From an uncultured Bacteroidota bacterium (GTDB taxonomy: Bacteria > Bacteroidota > Bacteroidia > Flavobacteriales > Flavobacteriaceae), in contig CAISUR010000240.1 of the NCBI GenBank assembly GCA_903888655.1, positions 1 to 8,823 of the forward strand: a stretch of DNA of 8,823 bases, written 5' to 3'. Below are positions 1 to 6,814 of the stretch, piece after piece. The notes under the pieces are model-generated. The model was not told where the DNA came from, did not search any database, and worked only from the letters and a program-made list of their open reading frames with translations. Every line of letters starts with the position of its first letter. Position 1 is the first letter of the stretch. The translations under genes and the position numbers were made by a program.

Positions 1-81
1 AGTAAATTCATGCGAATCAATTATAGTGATTGATGGTGTTTTAGGATTATTGTAAAAATATGTATAATCAAAATAATTCAT
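1..81 (-). CDS. Possible partial CDS, N-terminal codons only
   Basis: A minus-strand reading frame opens with ATG at 81-79 and stays open for 27 codons to the window edge. It begins MNYFDYTYFYNNPKTPS and includes the stretch ITIIDSHEF. It starts about 30 bases after the stop codon of the MATE transporter on the same strand, so it could be the next gene of that transcript. The product cannot be recognised from so short a piece. A competing plus-strand frame ending in TAA at 53-55 (tail CESIIVIDGVLGLL) also looks protein-like, so only one of the two is likely real. I favour the minus-strand reading because it has a proper start and the right spacing. Confidence 0.4.
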   Translation of the reverse strand, partial: MNYFDYTYFYNNPKTPSITIIDSHEFT

Positions 82-111
82 ATAATATAACCAATAACAT
101 GTCAAACTAAA

Positions 112-1488
112 TCATCTTTTAATTATCAATTTCTTCGTTAAATAGTGGAAGCGAAGGTATAAAAAGAAAGCAGCAGCGGTTAAACCTGCCAGTAATCCTA
201 TCCAAACGCCAACTGCCCTAAGTTCAGTAAATTCAGCTAGGTAATAGGAAATTGGGAAGCCGATAACCCAATACGCAACAAAAGTAATATACATTGGTAT
301 ATTGACATCTTGTAGCCCTCGTAAAGCTCCCAGAACAACCACTTGAATACCATCAGAAATTTGAAAAACAGCTGCGACTAAAAGTAACTTTGCTGCTATG
401 GTAACTACTTCTTTATTGTCTAATAACTGTGAAGTATCATTCATATCTAAAAATAGTGGTGGTACTATTTGGTGTAAAATAACAAATAATAAAGCAAAGA
501 CAATTTCTATAAAAATTGCTAATAAAAATATAGAACGGGCTATAACTACAAGGTTTTTATAATCTTGTAATCCTTTCTGATTGCTTACTCTAATCATTGA
601 AACAACACTCAATCCCATGGCAAACATAAACGTCATTGAAGCCAAACTCAACGCAATTTGGTTGGCCGCTTGACTCGTTTTTCCAATATTTCCACAAAGC
701 CATATTCCGGCTGTAAACAAGACCACTTCAAACAACATTTGTAGGGCTGAAGGAATTCCTAAATTCACAATTTTTGTAATAGTTTCTTTTTTAATTTCCT
801 CAAAACTAAAATTATGGAAATATTGCTTTAATTGTTCTTGACGTGATAAAATAATATGCATAAACACCACCATTGCAATACGTGAAATTACAGTTCCTAG
901 TGCTGCACCGAGAATTCCCATTTTAGGAAAAATCCAAATACCATAAATTAAACAATAATTAATGATAACGTGTAAAATATTTGCCAAAACAATTGCATAC
1001 ATAGAATATTTAGTCAGCGAAAGTCCATCGGCAAATTGTTTATACCCTTGATATATGATTAGCGGTACTAATGAAAATCCAACCCAATCTAAGTAAGGTT
1101 TTGCTAAAACAATAACTTCTTGCGGTTGGTGCAATAATTCCATTAAAGGTTTTCCTAAAACAATCAATCCGAAAAGAGAAAAACCAAGAATCACACACAA
1201 AAACAAACCATTATGAAAAGTCGAACGTATTTTTAATGAATTATTTTCAGCATCTGCTTCACCAACAATTGGTGTTATTGCAGTTGAAAATCCAATTCCT
1301 AAGGATAAGGCAATAAATATCATACTATTTCCAAGAGAAACAGCTGCCAATTCTGTAGATCCTAATTTTCCGACCATAATATTATCTACAATTCCAATTA
1401 AGGTATGACCAAGCATCCCCAAAATAACTGGATAAGCCAATTGCATGTTATATCGAAACTCTCTCGTGTATTGGGATAAATTTACCAT
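112..1488 (-). CDS. MATE family multidrug efflux transporter (NorM-like)
   Basis: This 458-residue inner-membrane protein has the length and hydrophobic pattern of a 12-helix MATE exporter. Members use a Na+ or H+ gradient to expel cationic drugs and other toxic organics. The first half carries the family signature GIVDNIMVGKLGSTELAAVS at residues 32-51. The second half repeats the architecture from about residue 243 (NLGIPSALQMLFEV). Acidic residues D35, E254 and D379 sit where NorM-type transporters have the intramembrane carboxylates that bind the coupling cation (D36, E255 and D371 in Vibrio NorM). That match is by eye, not by alignment. Translation starts at ATG 1488-1486 and ends with TGA at 114-112. 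The gene has its own Bacteroidota-type promoter at 1506-1534 and is divergent from the secreted protein at 1600. The substrate cannot be inferred from sequence. No frameshift or missing segment is visible. Confidence 0.95.
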   Translation of the reverse strand: MVNLSQYTREFRYNMQLAYPVILGMLGHTLIGIVDNIMVGKLGSTELAAVSLGNSMIFIALSLGIGFSTAITPIVGEADAENNSLKIRSTFHNGLFLCVILGFSLFGLIVLGKPLMELLHQPQEVIVLAKPYLDWVGFSLVPLIIYQGYKQFADGLSLTKYSMYAIVLANILHVIINYCLIYGIWIFPKMGILGAALGTVISRIAMVVFMHIILSRQEQLKQYFHNFSFEEIKKETITKIVNLGIPSALQMLFEVVLFTAGIWLCGNIGKTSQAANQIALSLASMTFMFAMGLSVVSMIRVSNQKGLQDYKNLVVIARSIFLLAIFIEIVFALLFVILHQIVPPLFLDMNDTSQLLDNKEVVTIAAKLLLVAAVFQISDGIQVVVLGALRGLQDVNIPMYITFVAYWVIGFPISYYLAEFTELRAVGVWIGLLAGLTAAAFFLYLRFHYLTKKLIIKR

Positions 1489-1505
1489 TGTTTATTTTGA
1501 AGATG

Positions 1506-1534
1506 CAAAAGTACAAATTCAAATGCAATCACAA
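1506..1534 (-). promoter_or_regulatory. Promoter of the MATE gene (TTG-N18-TACTTTTG)
   Basis: Read on the minus strand, TACTTTTG (1513-1506) matches the Bacteroidota -7 consensus TAnnTTTG. A TTG (1534-1532) lies 18 bases upstream, the usual distance for the -33 element. The transcript would begin shortly before the ATG at 1488, giving a leader of only about a dozen bases. Confidence 0.65.
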
Positions 1535-1569
1535 TTACCAATTTCGTAACAATTATAAATTCATTTTTT

Positions 1570-1577
1570 TATATTTG
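1570..1577 (+). promoter_or_regulatory. -7 promoter element of the T9SS-sorted protein gene
   Basis: TATATTTG fits TAnnTTTG and lies 22 bases before the ATG at 1600. No TTG is present at the -33 distance, so the promoter is weaker or depends on an activator. It shares a gap of about 110 bases with the divergent MATE promoter. Confidence 0.5.
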
Positions 1578-1599
1578 TACAAAACTAAATTAACTAAAA

Positions 1600-2616
1600 A
1601 TGAAAAAATTAATACTTTATGTTACCTTTTGCATGGTTGGAATTGGGAACGCTCAAAACGTCTTTCATGACAATTTTAATGCTTACAATGTGAACGCACA
1701 ATTAAGCGGGCAAGGTTCATGGACAAACAATTCATCTAACGGAGGAACGGGAAGTTGCACAGGAGCCTTATGTACAAATGCACAAGTACAAACTCCTGGT
1801 TTCAATTATTTGAATTATGGTTCTTCCAATAATTCTGTACAATTACTTGCAGACACTGATGGTTGTGGAACCTTATTTACACCCATTACATCTGGAGATA
1901 TGTATGTTGGTTTAATGTTGAATTTAAGTAGCTCATCGACAAATCCAAATGATTTTTTTAGAGTTAATAACAATAATGGGTTTGTTACAACTTTTAGAGT
2001 TTTTATTAAAACTGTAACTGCAAATAGTTTCTCTATCGGAATAAGCAAAGGAGGTAGTGGAAACGCTATTGCCTATACCAACAGTACCTATGGATTCAAT
2101 CAAGATCATTTAATCATTTTGAAATATACTCAATCATCAGGAGTTGCAGATGATGTATTGAATTTATATGTTGACCCCATTATGGCAAATGGAGTACCTG
2201 GTACGCCAGATGCTACAACAAACTCTGGAACTGATCAAGCGGGTAATGTAGACCGACTTGTTTTTAGACAAAATGCAACTGCAACTCCCACCGGAAGAGC
2301 TGGCTTAGTAAGTGTCGCATTATCTTGGACTGGATTAATTTCAAGCTTAACTACCACTGAATTCCAAAAAGAAACTTTTGTAATCAATACAAATGAAGTA
2401 AAATCTGGAAATTTATCAATTCAAGCAAACAAAAACATTTCTAATGCAACTTTGAAGATTTTTGATATTGATGGAAAAACTATTGAATCTAAAATTATTT
2501 CATTGACTGAAAATATAAATAACGTAGCAATCAATCCTATTCAGAATGCAGGAATTTATATTATTGAGATTTCCTCAGATGATAGTAAATACAATCAAAA
2601 ATTTATCATCAAGTAA
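1600..2616 (+). CDS. Secreted protein with T9SS type A C-terminal sorting domain
   Basis: The 338-residue product is exported across the inner membrane by an N-terminal signal peptide (MKKLILYVTFCMVGIGNAQ, cleavage near residue 19) and then across the outer membrane by the type IX secretion system. The last 75 or so residues (about 262-338) form a typical Por-type sorting tail: NGxxI-like strand SGNLSIQ, then ATLKIFDIDGKTI, a region of alternating strands, and the ending AGIYIIEI...KFIIK. The mature region (about 20-250) is rich in Gly, Asn, Ser and Thr. It opens with DNFNAYNVNAQLSGQGSW, a motif seen at the start of LamG/concanavalin-like beta-sandwich domains in flavobacterial surface proteins, so a carbohydrate- or ligand-binding jelly roll is plausible. 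Three mature cysteines (C53, C58, C89) are present and no catalytic motif was recognised. The gene is apparently monocistronic, ending at the hairpin at 2632-2669. Confidence 0.9.
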   Translation: MKKLILYVTFCMVGIGNAQNVFHDNFNAYNVNAQLSGQGSWTNNSSNGGTGSCTGALCTNAQVQTPGFNYLNYGSSNNSVQLLADTDGCGTLFTPITSGDMYVGLMLNLSSSSTNPNDFFRVNNNNGFVTTFRVFIKTVTANSFSIGISKGGSGNAIAYTNSTYGFNQDHLIILKYTQSSGVADDVLNLYVDPIMANGVPGTPDATTNSGTDQAGNVDRLVFRQNATATPTGRAGLVSVALSWTGLISSLTTTEFQKETFVINTNEVKSGNLSIQANKNISNATLKIFDIDGKTIESKIISLTENINNVAINPIQNAGIYIIEISSDDSKYNQKFIIK

Positions 2617-2631
2617 GGACTTAAATTCTGA

Positions 2632-2669
2632 AAAAAAACTGCTCTGAAAAAAATCAGAGCAGTTTTTTT
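2632..2669. terminator. Bidirectional intrinsic terminator
   Basis: A perfect inverted repeat, ACTGCTCTGA (2638-2647) and TCAGAGCAGT (2654-2663), encloses a six-A loop. Seven A residues flank it on the left and seven T on the right. It lies between two convergent genes, 16 bases after the plus-strand stop and directly next to the minus-strand stop at 2672. The symmetry gives an oligo-U tail in both directions, so it should stop both transcripts. Confidence 0.9.
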
Positions 2670-2671
2670 AT

Positions 2672-4135
2672 TTATAACTTATTAATATAGTTGCTGTATA
2701 AATCCTTAAATTGGTATCCGACTGCGACTCTATCTTTACTTAATTTATCATATTCTACCAAGCCCCAAAGTACAAATTCTTTCAAGAAGTATTTATCACT
2801 TTGCAAGCAATCGGGCTGGTACTTTTGAATTAACTCTTCTAATGGCGGTATGGCATCTAATTGTTTTTGATACGCTTCGTCGGAGGCATCATCTAATAAT
2901 TCAAAGCCTGTTTCGGCAAAAAACCATTCTAGCAATTTAGCATAAGGACTTGCCGAAGCATCACGTTCTAGTTTTTCTATTTTCGGAAAAAATGCAGGGA
3001 AAAAAGTATGAATTGCATCGCCAATTAAATGTTGTGCTACTACTGCTGCGCCTTCTTGTTCTCCTTCATACACCAATTCTACCTTACCTGTAATAGCAGG
3101 AATAATTCCCATAAAATCTGATAATCGAACCGAAGTACTTTCTGTTCCCGACAATAATGCTCTTCGTTCTGCAGTACTCAACAAATTTTCATAAGCCGTG
3201 ATACTCATTCGGGCACTCACGCCACTTTTGGCATCGATATATTCACTTTCTCGAGCCTCAAAACTTATTTGCTCTAATAAATCTTTAGCTAAAGAAGGCA
3301 CGTAAACAGCATCCGATTGTAGTTGATCTAATTTGGCTTCTTGATGCGTAATGGTCTTGGCAATACCAATACTTTCTGGATAATGCGTTAGTATTTGAGA
3401 ACCAATTCTATCCTTTAAAGGTGTTACAATACTACCTCTATTGGTGTAATCTTCAGGATTGGCGGTAAAAACAAATTGCATGTCTAAAGGCATTCTCACT
3501 TTGAATCCACGGATTTGTATATCGCCTTCTTGCAAGATATTGAATAAAGCTACCTGGATTCGCGCTTGCAAATCGGGTAACTCATTAATAACAAAAATAC
3601 AACGATTAGCTCTCGGAATCATTCCAAAATGAATCACACGATCATCGGCATAAGAAAGTTTTAAATTAGCAGCTTTTATAGGATCTACATCACCAATTAA
3701 ATCCGCTACCGTAACATCGGGTGTCGCAAGTTTTTCAAAAAAACGTTCACTTCGATGAATCCATTGTATCGGAGTAGCCTCGCCATTTGCTGCAATGATA
3801 TCTTTAGCAAATCTTGAAATAGGTTGTAATGGATCATCATTAATTTCGGAGCCAGCAATGATGGGAATGTATTCGTCCAACAATTCAATCATCTTCCGTG
3901 CCAAACGAGTTTTAGCTTGTCCTCGAAGCCCTAACAGGTTGATGTTATGACGTGATAAAATAGCACGCTCCAATTCAGGTATTACCGTATTTTCAAATCC
4001 GTGAACACCTTCGAAAACAGGTTTTCCTGATTTCATTTTGTCACGTAAATTGTCTCTTAATTCGTTTTTGATACTTTTGGATTGGTATCCCGATTTTTTT
4101 AATTCCCCAAGTGTTTTTATGTTTTCTATTTTCAT
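2672..4135 (-). CDS. Magnesium chelatase subunit I / MoxR-type AAA+ ATPase
   Basis: This 487-residue cytoplasmic ATPase belongs to the AAA+ branch that includes BchI/ChlI and MoxR. Such proteins form rings that use ATP to remodel a client or insert metal, working with a VWA-domain partner. The Walker A region is GLRGQAKT at residues 69-76 (K75, T76). An insert VADLIGDVDPIKA at 143-155 resembles the LxGxxD segment of chelatase I subunits. Walker B is CIFVINEL at 179-186, sensor 1 is the asparagine of FTANPEDY (N226), and the probable arginine finger is R243 in PLKDRIG. Two departures stand out: the last Gly of Walker A is Ala (A74), and Walker B reads Asn-Glu instead of Asp-Glu. The C-terminal 230 residues are mostly helical with no recognised domain. 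The gene lies 69 bases downstream of the VWA gene on the same strand, so they are probably one operon. The true client is unknown; automatic labels such as sigma-54 interacting regulator or chlorophyll chelatase would mislead. Confidence 0.92.
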   Translation of the reverse strand: MKIENIKTLGELKKSGYQSKSIKNELRDNLRDKMKSGKPVFEGVHGFENTVIPELERAILSRHNINLLGLRGQAKTRLARKMIELLDEYIPIIAGSEINDDPLQPISRFAKDIIAANGEATPIQWIHRSERFFEKLATPDVTVADLIGDVDPIKAANLKLSYADDRVIHFGMIPRANRCIFVINELPDLQARIQVALFNILQEGDIQIRGFKVRMPLDMQFVFTANPEDYTNRGSIVTPLKDRIGSQILTHYPESIGIAKTITHQEAKLDQLQSDAVYVPSLAKDLLEQISFEARESEYIDAKSGVSARMSITAYENLLSTAERRALLSGTESTSVRLSDFMGIIPAITGKVELVYEGEQEGAAVVAQHLIGDAIHTFFPAFFPKIEKLERDASASPYAKLLEWFFAETGFELLDDASDEAYQKQLDAIPPLEELIQKYQPDCLQSDKYFLKEFVLWGLVEYDKLSKDRVAVGYQFKDLYSNYINKL

Positions 4136-4186
4136 GTTTTTTTATATTTAACCGCAAAGTTCGCTAGTATTTTTTATTGTTATCTA

Positions 4187-4210
4187 CTAATCACTTTTCG
4201 CTAATCACTT
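4187..4210. repeat. Direct repeat CTAATCACTT x2 in the AAA+/VWA gap
   Basis: Two exact 10-base copies (4187-4196 and 4201-4210) are separated by TTCG. The second copy overlaps the stop codon of the VWA gene (TGA, 4207-4205). The same gap contains AACCGCAAAGTTCGC (4150-4164), which resembles short CGCAAAGTTCGC-type repeats I associate with flavobacterial intergenic DNA; that association is from memory. No function is evident. Confidence 0.5.
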
Positions 4211-5323
4211 AATCTTCTTCTTTCTATTCGTTTCATAATCCTCAAAAATCATCTCACCCAAACCTTTCAATCCTGTGTAAAATGCTTTACCTTGGTTGGC
4301 TTCCGTAAATCGATTTACAAACTTTTGTAAATACGGATCATTTGCAATCATAAAGGTGGTGATGGGAATATGTAATTTTCTTGCTTGTGCCGCTTGATTG
4401 TAACATTGTTCAACAATATATTCGTCCAAGCCATTACTATTCATATAATATGTTCCGTCTTTTTCACGAACGCAACTAGGCTTACCATCCGTAATCATAA
4501 AAATTTGTTTATTGGTATTACGTTTTCTGCGAAGCATATCCATCGCTAATTGCAAACCAGCAACTGTATTCGTGTGATAGGGACCCACTTTTAAATAAGG
4601 TAAATCCTTGATAGCAATGGGCCAAGCGTCGTTTCCGAAAACAAGAATATCAATAGTATCTTTAGGATATCGTGTTGTGATGAGTTCCGCCAAGGCCATA
4701 GCTACTTTTTTTGCAGGTGTAATTCGATCTTCGCCATATAAAATCATACTATGACTAATATCAATCATCAATACAGTACTCATTTGGGCTTTGAATTGAG
4801 AATCTTCAACAACCAAATCGTTTACCGTCAATTGAAATTGTTCTACTCCATTATTGATTTGCGCATTTCGAAGACTTTCTGTTAAGGATATGGTTTCTAG
4901 AGCATCACCAAAATTGTAGGATCTAAATTCACCGGTTTGTTCGTCTCCATTCCCAGAAAATTTAGTTTTGTGATTACCACTACCTGACTTGTTAAGATTG
5001 CCAAAAATTTGGTCTAACGCTTGTTGCCGAATAGCACGCTCCGTTTTGGCGGTAATGCCGGTTCCAGAAGTACCGTCCTCTTTAAGTTCTTCGCGAATGT
5101 ATCCTTTTTTCTTTAAATCTTCAATAAAATCATCAATCGTATAATTCGCATCCGTAAGTTTATATTCGACATCTAATTGACGCAGCCAATCAATAGCTTC
5201 ATCAAAATCGCCAGAGGTATGCGTAATTAATTCTTTGAATATTTCAAATAATTTATCAAAAGGCGAAAGATAAGGAGCCTCAAAATTCTTGAAGAAAAAT
5301 CCTTTTTTAACGTTGTTTTGCAT
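4205..5323 (-). CDS. VWA-domain protein, partner of the AAA+ ATPase
   Basis: With the ATG at 5323 the protein has 372 residues. The C-terminal half is a von Willebrand factor A domain with an intact metal-ion-dependent adhesion site: DISHS (D188, S190, S192), a threonine in YHTNT (T251 or T253), and the aspartate of MITDG (D279). The middle region has AIRQQALDQIF followed by GNHKTKFSGNGDEQTGEF and YNFGD. I recognise this pattern from VWA proteins encoded beside magnesium-chelatase-like ATPases in other phyla. Such VWA proteins act as adaptors that dock the AAA+ ring onto its substrate, as BchD does for BchI. No signal peptide or membrane helix is seen, so it is cytoplasmic, unlike the membrane-anchored BatA/BatB proteins. 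A GTG at 5359 would add 12 residues and is preceded by an in-frame stop further up. I prefer ATG 5323 because the conserved-looking sequence begins just after it (VKKGFFFKNFEAPY). The gene precedes the ATPase by 69 bases. Confidence 0.92.
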   Translation of the reverse strand: MQNNVKKGFFFKNFEAPYLSPFDKLFEIFKELITHTSGDFDEAIDWLRQLDVEYKLTDANYTIDDFIEDLKKKGYIREELKEDGTSGTGITAKTERAIRQQALDQIFGNLNKSGSGNHKTKFSGNGDEQTGEFRSYNFGDALETISLTESLRNAQINNGVEQFQLTVNDLVVEDSQFKAQMSTVLMIDISHSMILYGEDRITPAKKVAMALAELITTRYPKDTIDILVFGNDAWPIAIKDLPYLKVGPYHTNTVAGLQLAMDMLRRKRNTNKQIFMITDGKPSCVREKDGTYYMNSNGLDEYIVEQCYNQAAQARKLHIPITTFMIANDPYLQKFVNRFTEANQGKAFYTGLKGLGEMIFEDYETNRKKKIK

Positions 5324-5420
5324 GTTAGCTAAAATACTATTAAAAGCAGATAAACTCACAAAACGAATACTAATTTTAAGTTAAAAATGATTCGTGAGGA
5401 ATACTTATGATTTTTACCTT

Positions 5421-5528
5421 TTACTCCTCTTCAGAAGCATTCGATTTAGAATAGTTTCTCCATTTCTCAATACAATCTGCCATGTCTTTTGGGATTTCGG
5501 TGTTAAAACGAATAGAGACTACTATTTC
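5421..5528 (-). pseudogene. Probable relic of a gene 3' end
   Basis: On the minus strand a frame open from an in-frame TAA just before 5528 to a TAA at 5423-5421 encodes 35 residues that look like real protein. It contains VVSIRFNTE, then IPKDMADCIEKWRNY, and an acidic tail ending SEEE. The only ATG lies at codon 16, leaving 20 residues, too few for an ordinary domain. It fills most of the 194-base gap between the regulator-like gene (stop at 5554) and the VWA gene. It may be the remnant C-terminus of a deleted gene of the same orientation. A very small gene cannot be excluded. I do not recognise the family. Confidence 0.35.
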
Positions 5529-5553
5529 TTAAAATTTAAAATTTGAGCATTAA

Positions 5554-6780
5554 CTACATCAATTTATTTTTGGATGTTAATCGCTCAATCAAAGGCAAAT
5601 AAAACTCAATATTTACAATATCAAAGCCAAAAGTAGTAGCATTAAATAATTTAAAATAGTCTTCCGCTTGTTGATGTTCTTCTTTCAAATAATGATTAAT
5701 TGCAAGAGTCAGTAAAAGCAAATTATATCTTCCTTTCTGGAAAAAGTCTTTTACAGATGGAAATTCTTTTAAAGTTATAGTATCCAAAAATGAAATAGGC
5801 AACTTCGCATCATAATAAGTCCATAACAATCTGCTTCCAATAACTGCAAAATCAGCTATATCAAATGGATTGTCTAAAGATTCAAAATAAAAATCCAGTT
5901 TTTGTTTATTCGTATTCAATACCAGTTCCCATACTCCTATTCTGGCTTTAAGTATTGGATGAATAACTTCATTACTCTTTTTAAATTCTTTTAAAGCCAC
6001 TTTAAAATAGACGGATGCTTTATCCATTTCTTTATGGTTAAACGACTTTTGGCATAATAACAAATTCTTAAACAACAACAAATCAGGTAAGGTGTTTTCT
6101 TGAACCGCATCAAACCATTTTCCTAAAAACCGATCCAAATACTTTTCATCCACATACGCTTGTAGCAAACATTTTTGCAATACTATAGAGGTTCCAATGG
6201 TTGATGTTACAAATTGTATTACTGCTTCATTATTCTTTATCGATTGAAAATAGAACGATTGAAAACCTATTACCAAATGCTCATACACATTTTGTTTTTC
6301 AATTTCAAAAGGCAAATGAACCACTTTTTGCAACAAATCAAAATCATTATTTTCAATAGCTATGGCTATGATGTTTTGCAATTGATATCCCCCCATCCAT
6401 GTAGTGATAGGAAGCTTTTTGATAGTTTCCAATATTAGAATACTACTATTAGGCAACTGTCGTGAATAAATTTGAATATTTTGATTGATAACATTGGTAT
6501 CAAAACTAGCCACATGATGTTTGAATACCTCCCAGTTTTTAAACCCTACAGCAGCAGCCAAGGTGTTCAGTACAAATCTAGATTGCGTGTTGGTATTAGC
6601 AACCAAATCAAAAAGCCGTCTAAAAGTAGAGTAACTTATAGTAGTTCCTTTCTCTTTTAAAATAGCATCGCTCAATGCCTGGCAGTCAAAAGCATCTACT
6701 ACGGTTATATCATAAGTTTCTTGTAGATATTTCTTTATCCACTCTTGTTCGTTGGTACTGATGGTTATAGGTGCAGGCAT
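5554..6780 (-). CDS. Regulator-like protein: N-terminal HTH-like domain plus helical repeats
   Basis: The 408-residue product (ATG at 6780) has an N-terminal segment of about 90 residues of a type widespread in Bacteroidota. It runs from a helix with ALSDAILKEKGTTISYSTFRRLF through FVLNTLAAAVGFKNWEVFKHHV. The order helix, 'xxISxSTxxRLF', then 'LNTLAxxxGFxxWxxF' suggests a helix-turn-helix fold that may bind DNA. The remaining 300 residues are soluble and helical, with segments such as KASVYFKVALKEFKK and HQQAEDYFKLF that resemble degenerate TPR units. This suggests a protein-binding or sensing region, but no clean TPR consensus could be counted. No signal peptide or membrane helix is present. 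A TTG at 6795 would add five residues, but it lies inside the -7 promoter element, so ATG 6780 is preferred. The protein is divergent from the secreted-protein cluster at 6911 and faces a phased TTTGAAC array, which makes it a candidate for self- or neighbour regulation. This role is inferred. Confidence 0.85.
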   Translation of the reverse strand: MPAPITISTNEQEWIKKYLQETYDITVVDAFDCQALSDAILKEKGTTISYSTFRRLFDLVANTNTQSRFVLNTLAAAVGFKNWEVFKHHVASFDTNVINQNIQIYSRQLPNSSILILETIKKLPITTWMGGYQLQNIIAIAIENNDFDLLQKVVHLPFEIEKQNVYEHLVIGFQSFYFQSIKNNEAVIQFVTSTIGTSIVLQKCLLQAYVDEKYLDRFLGKWFDAVQENTLPDLLLFKNLLLCQKSFNHKEMDKASVYFKVALKEFKKSNEVIHPILKARIGVWELVLNTNKQKLDFYFESLDNPFDIADFAVIGSRLLWTYYDAKLPISFLDTITLKEFPSVKDFFQKGRYNLLLLTLAINHYLKEEHQQAEDYFKLFNATTFGFDIVNIEFYLPLIERLTSKNKLM

Positions 6781-6792
6781 TTGTTTTTTTAT

Positions 6793-6800
6793 CAAAAGTA
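6793..6800 (-). promoter_or_regulatory. -7 promoter element of the regulator-like gene
   Basis: TACTTTTG, read on the minus strand, is identical to the element of the MATE gene and matches TAnnTTTG. It lies 12 bases before the ATG at 6780, so the leader is very short. No TTG occurs upstream at the -33 distance. Instead, a TTC inside the first repeat unit (6820-6818) lies 17 bases away. Confidence 0.6.
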
Positions 6801-6814
6801 TAAAACGGTTTCTA

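Noticed and set aside
2..55. Plus-strand frame ending in TAA at 53-55 as the tail of an upstream gene
   Set aside because: It competes with the minus-strand start at 81, which has better spacing to the MATE gene. The window edge prevents a firm decision.
1488..1670. Plus-strand open frame of 60 codons across the MATE/T9SS divergent gap
   Set aside because: It spans both divergent promoters and overlaps the signal peptide of the secreted protein in another frame. Its composition is low-complexity Lys/Tyr/Asn typical of AT-rich non-coding DNA.
1815..2048. Minus-strand open frame inside the T9SS-sorted protein gene
   Set aside because: It lies wholly within a well-supported gene on the other strand, with no promoter and no recognisable domain.
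3706..3888. Minus-strand open frame in another phase within the AAA+ gene
   Set aside because: It overlaps the conserved ATPase region in a different frame, with no independent support.
2672..5359. Reading the AAA+/VWA pair as a chlorophyll magnesium chelatase or a sigma-54 regulator
   Set aside because: No BchH-like subunit or pigment genes are present. The ATPase lacks the GAFTGA motif needed for sigma-54 contact and has no DNA-binding domain.
6214..6660. Two plus-strand open frames antisense to the regulator-like gene
   Set aside because: Both are short, lie opposite a coherent 408-residue frame, and show no domain, promoter or signal peptide.
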